From positions 5,922,237 to 5,986,236 of the forward strand of contig NZ_CP018049.1 of NCBI RefSeq assembly GCF_002934065.1: a stretch of DNA of 64,000 nucleotides, given 5' to 3'. The position numbers were made by a program, and so were the translations under genes. Position 1 is the stretch's first letter; each line of letters opens with the position of its first letter. Shown piece after piece: positions 8,716 through 16,327 of this stretch. The DNA comes from Pseudomonas orientalis (GTDB lineage Bacteria; Pseudomonadota; Gammaproteobacteria; Pseudomonadales; Pseudomonadaceae). The notes beneath the pieces were generated by a model. That model ran no database searches. It was not told the origin of the DNA and was given only the letters and a program-made list of their open reading frames with translations.

Positions 8716-9923
8716 CAGGCGGCTGCCTCCTCATACCAGGGGCCAAAGGGATCGACCCACTGACGCCAGCCTTCGACGCCCAGGGCCATTTCTTCGTCAG
8801 TGAGCAGGCACTGGTCAAGTTCGGCGCGCATCTGGGCGAAATCAATGTTCTGCCCGATGAACACCAGTTCCTGACGGCAATCGCCAGTGCTCGGCTGCCA
8901 GTTGCCCATGATTGCCGCGACACTTTCTTCGTCTTGCGGCCACTGGCTTTTCGGCACGAAGCGCCACCAGCGGCCGGCAAAGCCATGGCGCATCAAACCA
9001 CCGGCCTGGGACCAACTGCCTGCGTCCTGGTGTTTGCTGGCCAGCCAGAAAAAACCCTTGGAACGCAACAGCTTGCCGTTCACCCAGGGGCGGTCGATGA
9101 AGTCGAAAAACCGCTGCGGGTGGAAGGGGCGGCGCGCGCGATAAGCGGTGGAAGCGATGCCGTACTCTTCGGTTTCCGGCACGTGCTCGCCGCGCAACTC
9201 CTGCAACCAGCCCGGGGCCTGGGCGGCCCGCTCGAAATCAAAGCGTCCGGTGTTGAGGATGGTGTGCAGCGGCACCTGCCCCATCACCATCGGGATGATG
9301 TGTGCCTGGGCATTGAGCCGTTCGAGGATCGCCATCAGCTCTTGGCGCTCGTGGCTGCCGATCAGGTCGATCTTGCTGATCAGTATCACGTCGGCGAACT
9401 CGATCTGTTCGATCAACAGGTCGGTGATCGAGCGCTCATCCTCTTCCCCCAGGGTTTCCCCGCGTGAGGCCAGGCTTTCCGCGGCTTGATAGTCGAGCAG
9501 GAAATTCATGCCGTCGACCACGGTGACCATGGTGTCCAGGCGCGCGATATCCGCCAGGCTTTGCCCGTTTTCATCGCGAAAGGTGAAGGTTTCGGCAACA
9601 GGCATCGGTTCGGAAATGCCGGTGGATTCGATCAGCAGGTAATCGAACCGGCCTTCCCTGGCGAGCTTGCCGACTTCTTCGAGCAAGTCTTCGCGCAACG
9701 TGCAGCAGATGCAGCCGTTGCTCATCTCCACCAGCTTTTCTTCGGCGCGATTAAGGGTGACGTCACGCTGGACCTCGCTGCCGTCGAGGTTGATTTCGCT
9801 CATGTCGTTGACGATCACCGCCACGCGCAGGTGTTCGCGGTTGCGCAGTACGTGGTTGAGCAGGGTGCTTTTACCGGCGCCGAGAAAGCCGGACAACACG
9901 GTAACGGGTAGACGATTGGGCAT
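8715..9923 (-). CDS. zigA: Zinc-responsive COG0523 GTPase, ZigA-like
   Basis: A 402-residue G3E GTPase of the zinc-linked COG0523 subgroup. P-loop SGFLGAGKST, the metal site NGCICCTLRED, IESTGISEP, and SKIDL as guanine-binding motif. The long C-terminal half holds the CobW_C domain (RPFHPQRFFDFI). The start MPNRLPVT is preferred over a Met ten codons upstream because it begins right before the first strand. The Zur box upstream supports zinc-starvation control. The proposed role is to deliver or protect scarce zinc under GTP control. Confidence 0.88.
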   Translation of the reverse strand: MPNRLPVTVLSGFLGAGKSTLLNHVLRNREHLRVAVIVNDMSEINLDGSEVQRDVTLNRAEEKLVEMSNGCICCTLREDLLEEVGKLAREGRFDYLLIESTGISEPMPVAETFTFRDENGQSLADIARLDTMVTVVDGMNFLLDYQAAESLASRGETLGEEDERSITDLLIEQIEFADVILISKIDLIGSHERQELMAILERLNAQAHIIPMVMGQVPLHTILNTGRFDFERAAQAPGWLQELRGEHVPETEEYGIASTAYRARRPFHPQRFFDFIDRPWVNGKLLRSKGFFWLASKHQDAGSWSQAGGLMRHGFAGRWWRFVPKSQWPQDEESVAAIMGNWQPSTGDCRQELVFIGQNIDFAQMRAELDQCLLTDEEMALGVEGWRQWVDPFGPWYEEAAA

Positions 9924-9970
9924 CAGGTCGCTCTCATCAGGCTGCCCGGTCAAGCCAGGCTTTGTTTTAT

Positions 9971-9983
9971 GTTATATTATAAC
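9971..9983. promoter_or_regulatory. Zur box upstream of zigA and of the small secreted gene
   Basis: GTTATATTATAAC matches the gammaproteobacterial Zur core GTTATANTATAAC at all defined positions. It lies 47 bases before zigA on the minus strand and 80 bases before the divergent small gene, so it can control both. Confidence 0.88.
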
Positions 9984-10063
9984 AATACAAACAAGCCAAC
10001 CCTCCTTGCTCTGCGTGACGAAGGGCGCGAAGCTTGATCACCTCCCAACCCCAGAGAAACCCG

Positions 10064-10432
10064 ATGAAACGCCTGTGGTACATCCTGCTATTGGCAGCGG
10101 CGGGGCCTGCCTGTGCTCAATCCCCAAGCCTCTCGGCCCACTGCACGCGCAGCGCCAACCTGCTGGCCTGCGTAGACCCGCTGGGCAATGCCTACAGCGT
10201 GGCGACCGTCGGCAGCACCACGTATTTGCGCGGTTTCGAAGTGATCGGCAAACGCTACTGGGCACAAACCAACAGCCGCTACGGGCAGCTGACGTTCTTC
10301 ACCGGGTTGGCATCGGACGGTGAGGCATGGGTCGGCTACACGCGGCGCGTGGGCTGGACCACGCTCAACCGCTTCTCCAGTTCCGGCGGAGCCGGCGCCA
10401 CATTCACCTGCAGCCGCATCACCGGCTGCTAG
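10064..10432 (+). CDS. Small secreted hypothetical protein in the zinc block
   Basis: A 122-residue protein with a clear signal peptide (MKRLWYILLLAAAGPACAQ). The mature part has four cysteines (HCTRS, LACVD, FTCSR, TGC), enough for two disulfides. I do not recognise a named family. It lies between two Zur-boxed genes and its own upstream region contains the Zur box at 9971. It ends overlapping the convergent amidase stop by four bases. A periplasmic role under zinc limitation is inferred from position only. Confidence 0.75.
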   Translation: MKRLWYILLLAAAGPACAQSPSLSAHCTRSANLLACVDPLGNAYSVATVGSTTYLRGFEVIGKRYWAQTNSRYGQLTFFTGLASDGEAWVGYTRRVGWTTLNRFSSSGGAGATFTCSRITGC

Positions 10433-11640
10433 ACCTGGCCTTTCTTCTGTTCCTGCGCCCACGCCATGTAGCTGTTCATCGGTGGGTTTTTCTCGAAGTA
10501 TTTTTTCAGACCGTCGAACAGGCCATCGGCAACCGCCTTTTGATGGCGCGCCGTTACCAGCCGCTGGGCGTCCTGGGTGTTGGAGATAAAGCCGGTCTCG
10601 ACCAGGATCGACGGCACGTCCGGTGATTTGAGCACCGCAAATCCGGCCTGCTCCACCCGCTTCTGATGCAGGCTGGTGATGTTTTGCAGGCTACCCAGCA
10701 CCGAGCTGCCCAGTTGCAGGCTGGAGGCGATGGTGGCGTTCATCGACATGTCGAGGATTACTCCCGCGAGCATCGGGTCCTTGTCCTTGAGGTTGAGTAA
10801 TGTCGTGGCGCCCAGCAGGTCCGCGCCGTTTTCGCGCTGCGCCATGAAGCGGGCGGTCGCCGAGGTGGCGCCGCCTTCGGACAACGCGTACACCGAGGCC
10901 CCCGAAGCAGTAAGCCTTGGTGCGGCGTCGGCATGCACGGAGATGAACATATCGGCTTTGTGCTGACGGGCGATGTCCACACGCTTGCGCAAAGGCACGA
11001 AGAAGTCATCGTTGCGCACCAGCTTCACGTCAAAACCCTTTTCGCGTTTCAAGCGTTTGGCCAGCAATTGAGCGATCGACAGCACCACATCTTTTTCCCG
11101 CTGACCCTTGGAGCCGATGGCGCCGGGGTCCTTGCCGCCGTGGCCCGGGTCGACCACCACAATGATGTCGCGTCGGGGATGGGTTTTATCCACCGGCGCG
11201 ATCAAGGGCGCAGGTTCGGCGGCGATTTGACGAGGCGCCTGTGTGGCGCGGGTCAGGTCGAGCACCAGGCGGTGGCCCTGGCCCTCCTGGGGCGGCAACA
11301 GGAAACTGTTGAGCTGCATCGGCGCGGCCAGGTCCAGCACGATGCGGGTGTCGTTCTGGCCAAAATGCCCGGAGCGGATCGAGGTAATTCCGCTGTTCTT
11401 GAGCGCCAACTGGGAGAAATCGCCACTGAGCCCTGCGCCGCTCAGGTCGATGATCAAGCGTTCCGGGGCGGTCAGTGAAAACGTCTTGTAGTGCACCGGG
11501 CCGCTGAGGTCGAAGACCAGCCGTAGCTTATCGGCCGAACGCCACAGGCGCGCATTGCGGATCTGCGTGGCGTAAGCCCCCGGCGGCAAGGCGAACAGGG
11601 GGCTGAGCAACAGCAGGTTGAGGAGCTGACGTCTGTGCAT
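10429..11640 (-). CDS. N-acetylmuramoyl-L-alanine amidase (AmiC-type), zinc-starvation paralogue
   Basis: A 403-residue exported amidase. The N-terminal MHRRQLLNLLLLSPLFALPPGA resembles a Tat-type signal because of the twin Arg. An AMIN domain follows (about 28-130, TQIRNARLWRSADKLRLVFDLSGP). The Amidase_3 domain (about 160-390) has zinc ligands in VDPGHGGKDPGAIG, REKDVVLS and SVHADAAP. It cleaves the amide between MurNAc and the stem peptide during cell separation. The Zur box at 11724 lies upstream. A zinc-dependent amidase paralogue in a Zur region is also known from P. aeruginosa. Confidence 0.9.
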   Translation of the reverse strand: MHRRQLLNLLLLSPLFALPPGAYATQIRNARLWRSADKLRLVFDLSGPVHYKTFSLTAPERLIIDLSGAGLSGDFSQLALKNSGITSIRSGHFGQNDTRIVLDLAAPMQLNSFLLPPQEGQGHRLVLDLTRATQAPRQIAAEPAPLIAPVDKTHPRRDIIVVVDPGHGGKDPGAIGSKGQREKDVVLSIAQLLAKRLKREKGFDVKLVRNDDFFVPLRKRVDIARQHKADMFISVHADAAPRLTASGASVYALSEGGATSATARFMAQRENGADLLGATTLLNLKDKDPMLAGVILDMSMNATIASSLQLGSSVLGSLQNITSLHQKRVEQAGFAVLKSPDVPSILVETGFISNTQDAQRLVTARHQKAVADGLFDGLKKYFEKNPPMNSYMAWAQEQKKGQV

Positions 11641-11723
11641 GACCGATACCGCGAATAAGGGAGCGTCCCTGCTCGACGTGACTGAAGAAAGGCTGGAGCA
11701 GAAAATTCATCGTGAATGTTATT

Positions 11724-11736
11724 GTTATACTATAAC
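11724..11736. promoter_or_regulatory. Zur box between amidase and folE2
   Basis: GTTATACTATAAC is a match to GTTATANTATAAC at every fixed position. It sits in the 128-base divergent gap, 33 bases before folE2 and 84 bases before the amidase start. Confidence 0.9.
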
Positions 11737-11768
11737 ATGTCTAATTATTACCAACGATGGACCTGCTT

Positions 11769-12659
11769 ATGAATGCGCTGACTCTGCCGGATATCGCCGC
11801 GCAGGCTTCACGCCAAGCCTTGCCACTCGACTGGGTGGGCATGTGCGGCGTGGCCTTGCCTGTCCTGTTTGATGGCCAACGCCTGCTCGCCACCGCCGAT
11901 GCCGGTGTGAGCCTGGACGATGGATCGGCCCGCGGCATTCATATGTCACGCCTGTACCTGGCACTGGAAATGTTCGATCAGCAGCCGCTGACGCCTGCAC
12001 TTCTGCGTAATGTACTGCAGCGCTTTCTCGACACACATGAAGATTTATCTAATAACGCCTACCTGCGTATCCACACCAACTTGCTGTTGAAACGCCCGGC
12101 TCTGGTCAGCCCTTTGGACGGTTGGAAACGCTACCCGGTCAGCATTGAGGCGCGTCTGGAAAACCAGATGTTCCACGTGGAACTAAAAATTGACGTGACC
12201 TACTCATCAACCTGCCCATGCTCCGCCGCCCTCGCCAGGCAATTGATTCAACAGCAATTTCTCGACGATTTCGCCAACACGCCATTGCAGCATGCAGACG
12301 TGTTGACCTGGCTCGGCAGCGCCAACGGCATTGTCGCCACCCCCCACAGCCAACGCAGCAGCGCGCAGTTGCATGTGCACCTGCAGGGCGAGCAATTGCC
12401 AATTGTCGCCCTGATCAACAGCGCCGAAGCCGCCCTCGGCACCGCCGTGCAAACCGCGGTGAAACGTGCCGATGAGCAAGCCTTCGCCCTGGCCAATGGG
12501 CAGAACCTGATGTTCTGCGAGGACGCCGCCCGCCGCCTTAACCTCGCCTTGAAGCGCTCGGATGCGGTCAAGGCCTTTCACCTCAAAGTGGTCCACGCCG
12601 AAAGCCTGCACGCGCACGACGCCGTGGCCGAAAGCCGCTGGACGAGACCTTCCACATGA
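11769..12659 (+). CDS. folE2: GTP cyclohydrolase FolE2 (type IB)
   Basis: A 296-residue GTP cyclohydrolase IB, which makes dihydroneopterin triphosphate for folate and can use metals other than zinc, replacing FolE1 during zinc starvation. Recognised by DWVGMCGVALPVLFDG, GIHMSRLYLAL, VTYSSTCPCSAALARQ (the metal-site Cys region) and the C-terminal EDAARRLNLALK. The start is the second Met, at the usual family N-terminus. It overlaps the ABC ATPase start by ATGA. A parS palindrome lies inside the coding sequence. Confidence 0.93.
   Translation: MNALTLPDIAAQASRQALPLDWVGMCGVALPVLFDGQRLLATADAGVSLDDGSARGIHMSRLYLALEMFDQQPLTPALLRNVLQRFLDTHEDLSNNAYLRIHTNLLLKRPALVSPLDGWKRYPVSIEARLENQMFHVELKIDVTYSSTCPCSAALARQLIQQQFLDDFANTPLQHADVLTWLGSANGIVATPHSQRSSAQLHVHLQGEQLPIVALINSAEAALGTAVQTAVKRADEQAFALANGQNLMFCEDAARRLNLALKRSDAVKAFHLKVVHAESLHAHDAVAESRWTRPST
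12170..12183. other. parS: parS centromere-like site inside folE2
   Basis: GTTCCACGTGGAAC, a perfect 14-bp palindrome equal to the core of the ParB-binding parS site of Pseudomonas and other bacteria. It is in the coding sequence of folE2 about 39 kb from parB in this window. I saw no second copy when scanning for the CCACGTGG core. Confidence 0.85.
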
Positions 12660-13324
12660 TCACCTGCACTGCGTTGCGCTGGGGCGCTCCGGGCCAACCG
12701 CTCACCCCCGCCGTGGATTTCACCCTGGAAAAAGGCAGCCTCACCGGCGTCATCGGCCCCAATGGCTGTGGCAAAAGCAGCCTGCTCAAGGTCATCGCCG
12801 GCTTGCAGAAGCCGCTGACAGGAAAGGTCAGCGTCGATGTTCCACGGCGCGGCGGCCTGGCCTTCCTGCCCCAGCAGCAATACCTGGACCGGCAGTTCCC
12901 CATCAGCCTGCAGGAACTGGTCGCTGCAGGATTGTGGGGCACTCGGCTCACGTCACCACAACGCAACGAACGCCTGCACGCCGCGCTGGAAGACTGGTGC
13001 CTGAGCGGCCTGGAGCAACGCCCGTTAATGGCCCTGTCCGGCGGCCAATTGCAACGCGCCCTGCTCGCCCGCATGAGCCTGACCGACTCGCCGGTGTTGC
13101 TGCTCGACGAACCCCACGCCGCCCTTGATGAGGAAGGCCAGGCGCTGTGCTGGAAACACATCCATGCCTGGCATGAAGAAGGCCGCACGCTGATGGTGGT
13201 CTGTCATGACCTGGCGTCGGTGCGCCATCACACACCGGACGTGCTGCACATCAAAAGCACGGGCTGCGCGCTGGGCTCGAGTAAAGAGTTGATTCGTCCA
13301 CAACCGCAATTGCAGGTGGCCTGA
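12656..13324 (+). CDS. Zinc/manganese ABC transporter ATPase (ZnuC-like)
   Basis: A 222-residue ABC ATPase. Walker A GPNGCGKSS, Q-loop LPQQQYLDRQFPI, signature LSGGQLQRALLAR, Walker B VLLLDEP and switch His in VVCHDLAS are all intact. Overlap with folE2 (ATGA) and with the permease (TGATG) shows translational coupling. The N-terminus is compact compared with housekeeping ZnuC, so this is probably a second importer specific to the Zur-boxed operon. Confidence 0.9.
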   Translation: MITCTALRWGAPGQPLTPAVDFTLEKGSLTGVIGPNGCGKSSLLKVIAGLQKPLTGKVSVDVPRRGGLAFLPQQQYLDRQFPISLQELVAAGLWGTRLTSPQRNERLHAALEDWCLSGLEQRPLMALSGGQLQRALLARMSLTDSPVLLLDEPHAALDEEGQALCWKHIHAWHEEGRTLMVVCHDLASVRHHTPDVLHIKSTGCALGSSKELIRPQPQLQVA

Positions 13325-14190
13325 TGCATGTTGCCGCCCATTTGTGGATGCCCTTTGTCGACTTCGTGTTCATGCGCCGCGCGCTGATCGGCGGGCTGGT
13401 GCTGGCCTGCAGCACCGCGCCGCTGGGGGTGTTTCTGATCCTGCGGCGCATGAGCCTTATCGGTGATGCGGTGGCCCACGGCATTCTGCCCGGCGCCGCC
13501 TTGGGCTTCTGGTTCGCCGGGCTGAGCCTGCCCGCGTTGACCCTCGGCGGCCTCGGCGCCGGACTGGGCATGGCGGGGTTATCCGCGTGGATCACCCGCC
13601 GCACCGGCCTGCGCGAAGACGCCAGCCTCGCCGCCATCTACCCCATCTCCCTCGCCGCCGGCGTGTTGATTCTTGGCATCGCCGGCAAGCGCCTGGACCT
13701 GCTGCACCTGCTGTTCGGCTCCGCGCTGGCCGTGGATGAAACCACCCTTACCGGCATGTTGTGGGTGACCGGCTTCAGCCTGATTGCCATGGCGCTGATC
13801 TACAAACCGCTGTTGCTCGATACCCTCGACCCGCTGTTCCTGCAAACCGTCAGCCGCCTGGGCCCGCTCGCCCACGGACTGTTCCTGACCCTGGTAGTGC
13901 TGAACCTGGTGATCGGGTTCCAGGCCATTGGCGCCTTGATGGTGGTGGGTTTGATGATGCTGCCGGCCATCGCTTCACGCTTCTGGAGCCGGCGCCTGCC
14001 GGTATTGATCGCGGTATCGGCAGTGCTGGGATGCCTGTCGGTATGGCTGGGTCTGCTGTTGTCGTTCTATTACTCACTGCCCAGCGGCCCGGCCATCGTG
14101 CTGGTGGCGGGCGGCGGGTATTTGCTGTCCGTGGTCTTTGGTCCGGTGCACGGCTTGCTGCGCCGCCCGCCCTTGCTGTCATCCCAATGA
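13324..14190 (+). CDS. Zinc/manganese ABC transporter permease (ZnuB-like)
   Basis: A 288-residue ABC-3 family permease with about eight hydrophobic helices. Family features seen: LILRRMSLIGDAVAHGILPGAALGF near the N-terminus and AIGALMVVGLMMLPAIASRFWS near residue 200. It takes the metal from the periplasmic binding protein across the inner membrane with the ZnuC-like ATPase. Its first base overlaps the ATPase stop. Confidence 0.92.
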   Translation: MHVAAHLWMPFVDFVFMRRALIGGLVLACSTAPLGVFLILRRMSLIGDAVAHGILPGAALGFWFAGLSLPALTLGGLGAGLGMAGLSAWITRRTGLREDASLAAIYPISLAAGVLILGIAGKRLDLLHLLFGSALAVDETTLTGMLWVTGFSLIAMALIYKPLLLDTLDPLFLQTVSRLGPLAHGLFLTLVVLNLVIGFQAIGALMVVGLMMLPAIASRFWSRRLPVLIAVSAVLGCLSVWLGLLLSFYYSLPSGPAIVLVAGGGYLLSVVFGPVHGLLRRPPLLSSQ

Positions 14191-14201
14191 GGTGTTTTCC
14201 G

Positions 14202-15080
14202 ATGCGCGCTCTACTCGTGCTGTTCAGCCTGCTGCTGCCGCTGTCGATGGCCCAGGCCGCCGACAAACTCCAGGTCGTCACCAGCTTCAGTATCCTCGAT
14301 GACATCACCCATCAGATTGGTGGCGATCACATCCAGATCAGCAACATGGTCGGCCCGGACGCCGACGCCCACACCTATGAGCCCACACCGGACGACGCCA
14401 AGGCGCTGCTCAAGGCCAGGCTGATCATCAAGAACGGCCTGGGCTTCGAGCCCTGGTTGGACCGCCTGGTGACCAGCACCGAAACCCGGGCCACGGTGGT
14501 CACCGCCAGCAAGGGCGTGATCTCCCACACCATGGACGAGGACGGCGAGACCATCCCCGACCCGCACGCCTGGCACAACCTGGCCAATGCCGAGATCTAC
14601 GTCAACAACATCACCAAGGCGCTGGTGGCCGCCGACCCAGCCAACAAAGCGGACTATGTGCGCAACAGCCAGGCTTACCTGAAAGACATCTACCGCCTGC
14701 TGGCCGAAGCCAAGACCAGGTTCGGCGCGCTGCCTGCGGGTAACCGCCGTATCGTCACCTCCCATGACGCCTTCGGTTACCTGGGCCAGGCCTACGGTAT
14801 CCAGTTCCTCGCGCCCCAAGGCCTGTCCACCGAGCGCGAACCGTCGGCCGCCGAAGTGGCCGCGTTGATCACCCAGATCCGCAAGGACAAGGTCAAGGCC
14901 GTGTTCATGGAAAACATCAAGGACTCACGCCTGCTCAAGCAAATTGCCGACGAAAGCGGCGCGCAGATCGGCGGCACGCTGTACTCCGATGCCCTGGCGG
15001 CAGAAGGCCCGGCCAGCACCTTTACCGGGCTGTTCGAATACAACCTCAACACCTTGTGCGCCGCGCTGGGCAAACCATGA
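14202..15080 (+). CDS. Zinc/manganese ABC transporter substrate-binding protein (ZnuA-like)
   Basis: A 292-residue periplasmic cluster-9 (ZnuA-type) binding protein. Signal peptide MRALLVLFSLLLPLSMAQA. Metal ligands expected at the His in DADAHTYEPTPDD, the His in DPHAWHN, the His in VTSHDAFGYL and an acidic residue near the C-terminus (LYSDAL). It lacks the long His-rich loop found in classical ZnuA. The start follows GAGG by about 8 bases; a Met five codons upstream overlaps znuB but has no better Shine-Dalgarno. Its stop overlaps the next start. Confidence 0.92.
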   Translation: MRALLVLFSLLLPLSMAQAADKLQVVTSFSILDDITHQIGGDHIQISNMVGPDADAHTYEPTPDDAKALLKARLIIKNGLGFEPWLDRLVTSTETRATVVTASKGVISHTMDEDGETIPDPHAWHNLANAEIYVNNITKALVAADPANKADYVRNSQAYLKDIYRLLAEAKTRFGALPAGNRRIVTSHDAFGYLGQAYGIQFLAPQGLSTEREPSAAEVAALITQIRKDKVKAVFMENIKDSRLLKQIADESGAQIGGTLYSDALAAEGPASTFTGLFEYNLNTLCAALGKP

Positions 15081-15637
15081 TTCGCAAGAACCCTTCCGGC
15101 GATCTGCCGCTAATAGCCGAATCGGCCTATGTCGACAAAACCGCGATCATCTGCGGCAAGGTCATCATCGGCGAAAACGTGTTTGTGGGCCCCTACGCCG
15201 TGATCCGCGCCGACGAAGTCGACGCCAGCGGCGCCATGGACCCCATCACCATCGGTGCCAATTCCAATATTCAGGACGGCGTGGTGATCCACTCCAAGTC
15301 CGGCGCCGCCGTGACCATCGGCGAGTTCACCTCGATTGCGCACCGCTCCATCGTGCATGGCCCCTGCACCGTCGGCGACCGCGTGTTCATTGGCTTCAAC
15401 AGCGTGCTGTTCAACTGCGCCGTGGGCGACGGCTGCGTGGTGCGGCACAACTCGGTGGTGGACGGGCGCGACCTGCCCGCAGCCTTCTATGTCCCCTCAA
15501 CCACCCGCATCGGGCCCACTACCGACCTGTCGCAATTCCCGCCGGTAAGTGTCAGCGCCTCGGAGTTTTCCGAAGACGTGGCGCGCACCAATGTCGACCT
15601 GGTGCGCGGTTACAAGGCCCTGCAAAACGAGTTCTGA
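15077..15637 (+). CDS. Gamma-carbonic-anhydrase-like hexapeptide protein
   Basis: A 186-residue left-handed beta-helix protein with hexapeptide repeats (IICGKVIIGENVFVGPYAVIRADE, IQDGVVIHS, IAHRSIVHGP). His residues in VIHSKS, SIAHRS and IVHGP are the expected metal ligands of gamma-class carbonic anhydrases. It is the last gene of the folE2-znuCBA chain, overlapping znuA by ATGA. Related proteins accompany folE2 in Zur regulons of other pseudomonads, presumably as a substitute for zinc-dependent beta-carbonic anhydrase. Activity is not proven. Confidence 0.85.
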   Translation: MIRKNPSGDLPLIAESAYVDKTAIICGKVIIGENVFVGPYAVIRADEVDASGAMDPITIGANSNIQDGVVIHSKSGAAVTIGEFTSIAHRSIVHGPCTVGDRVFIGFNSVLFNCAVGDGCVVRHNSVVDGRDLPAAFYVPSTTRIGPTTDLSQFPPVSVSASEFSEDVARTNVDLVRGYKALQNEF

Positions 15638-15675
15638 AGCAGGAGCCGGGTGTTGATTGGCAATGCCCGGCTGGA

Positions 15676-16197
15676 TCAGGCGCGAGGTTTGACGGTGCCG
15701 CAATCGTTACCCAGCCACTGGGCGTGAGTGTCCAGGCTGCCCTTTTGCTGGATGCCGGTGGCATTGAAGGTGCCGTTGACGGTGGTGGTGAATTCTTTCT
15801 GGCTCTGGAACGTCGCCACCCCCACGCCCTGGGCTTTCGGGCAACTGAAGCGGAATTTCCACTGGTTGCCGGTCTTGTCGGTCACTTGCTGTTTGCAGCC
15901 CGATTGCGGGTCAGTCAGGGGGATGGAATCGGAGGCGACCTGAGCCGGCGTCAGGCACACCTGCACGCCTTTACCGGCCATGGTAATGCCTTGCTTTTCC
16001 AGCATGGCGCGTTGTTCGGGGGTCATCTGTTGCTTGAGCTGACCGAGGATCAGCGACAGGTCCGGCAGGTCCTGGTTATCGACTTTCATATTGCTGGTGG
16101 TCAATTCCCACAAGCCCGGCGCCAACATCTGCGCCTGCGCCGCCACCGGCAGCGACAAACCAACAACCATGGACAAACACAGCAGACGAGCATTCAT
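15676..16197 (-). CDS. DUF3617 family periplasmic protein
   Basis: A 173-residue protein with signal peptide MNARLLCLSMVVGLSLPVAAQA. The mature part begins LAPGLWELTTSNMKV, the hallmark of DUF3617, and carries two further conserved cysteines (QVCLTP, FSCPKA). AGGAG is well placed for this Met. The function of the family is unknown. Confidence 0.88.
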   Translation of the reverse strand: MNARLLCLSMVVGLSLPVAAQAQMLAPGLWELTTSNMKVDNQDLPDLSLILGQLKQQMTPEQRAMLEKQGITMAGKGVQVCLTPAQVASDSIPLTDPQSGCKQQVTDKTGNQWKFRFSCPKAQGVGVATFQSQKEFTTTVNGTFNATGIQQKGSLDTHAQWLGNDCGTVKPRA

Positions 16198-16327
16198 CGG
16201 GTAACTCCTGGGCAATGGTGGGCGTTAGACGCCGCAAAGGCGCCAGTGTTGCACGGCAAATAAAATAGCGACATTCACTGTGGAACATGGTCTGTTACGC
16301 ACTGGACTGCCCGGAGTGATGTCGTTC

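Noticed and set aside
9971..9983. Fur box reading of the AT-rich palindrome before zigA
   Set aside because: It fits the Zur core at every fixed position and the neighbouring genes are zinc-related.
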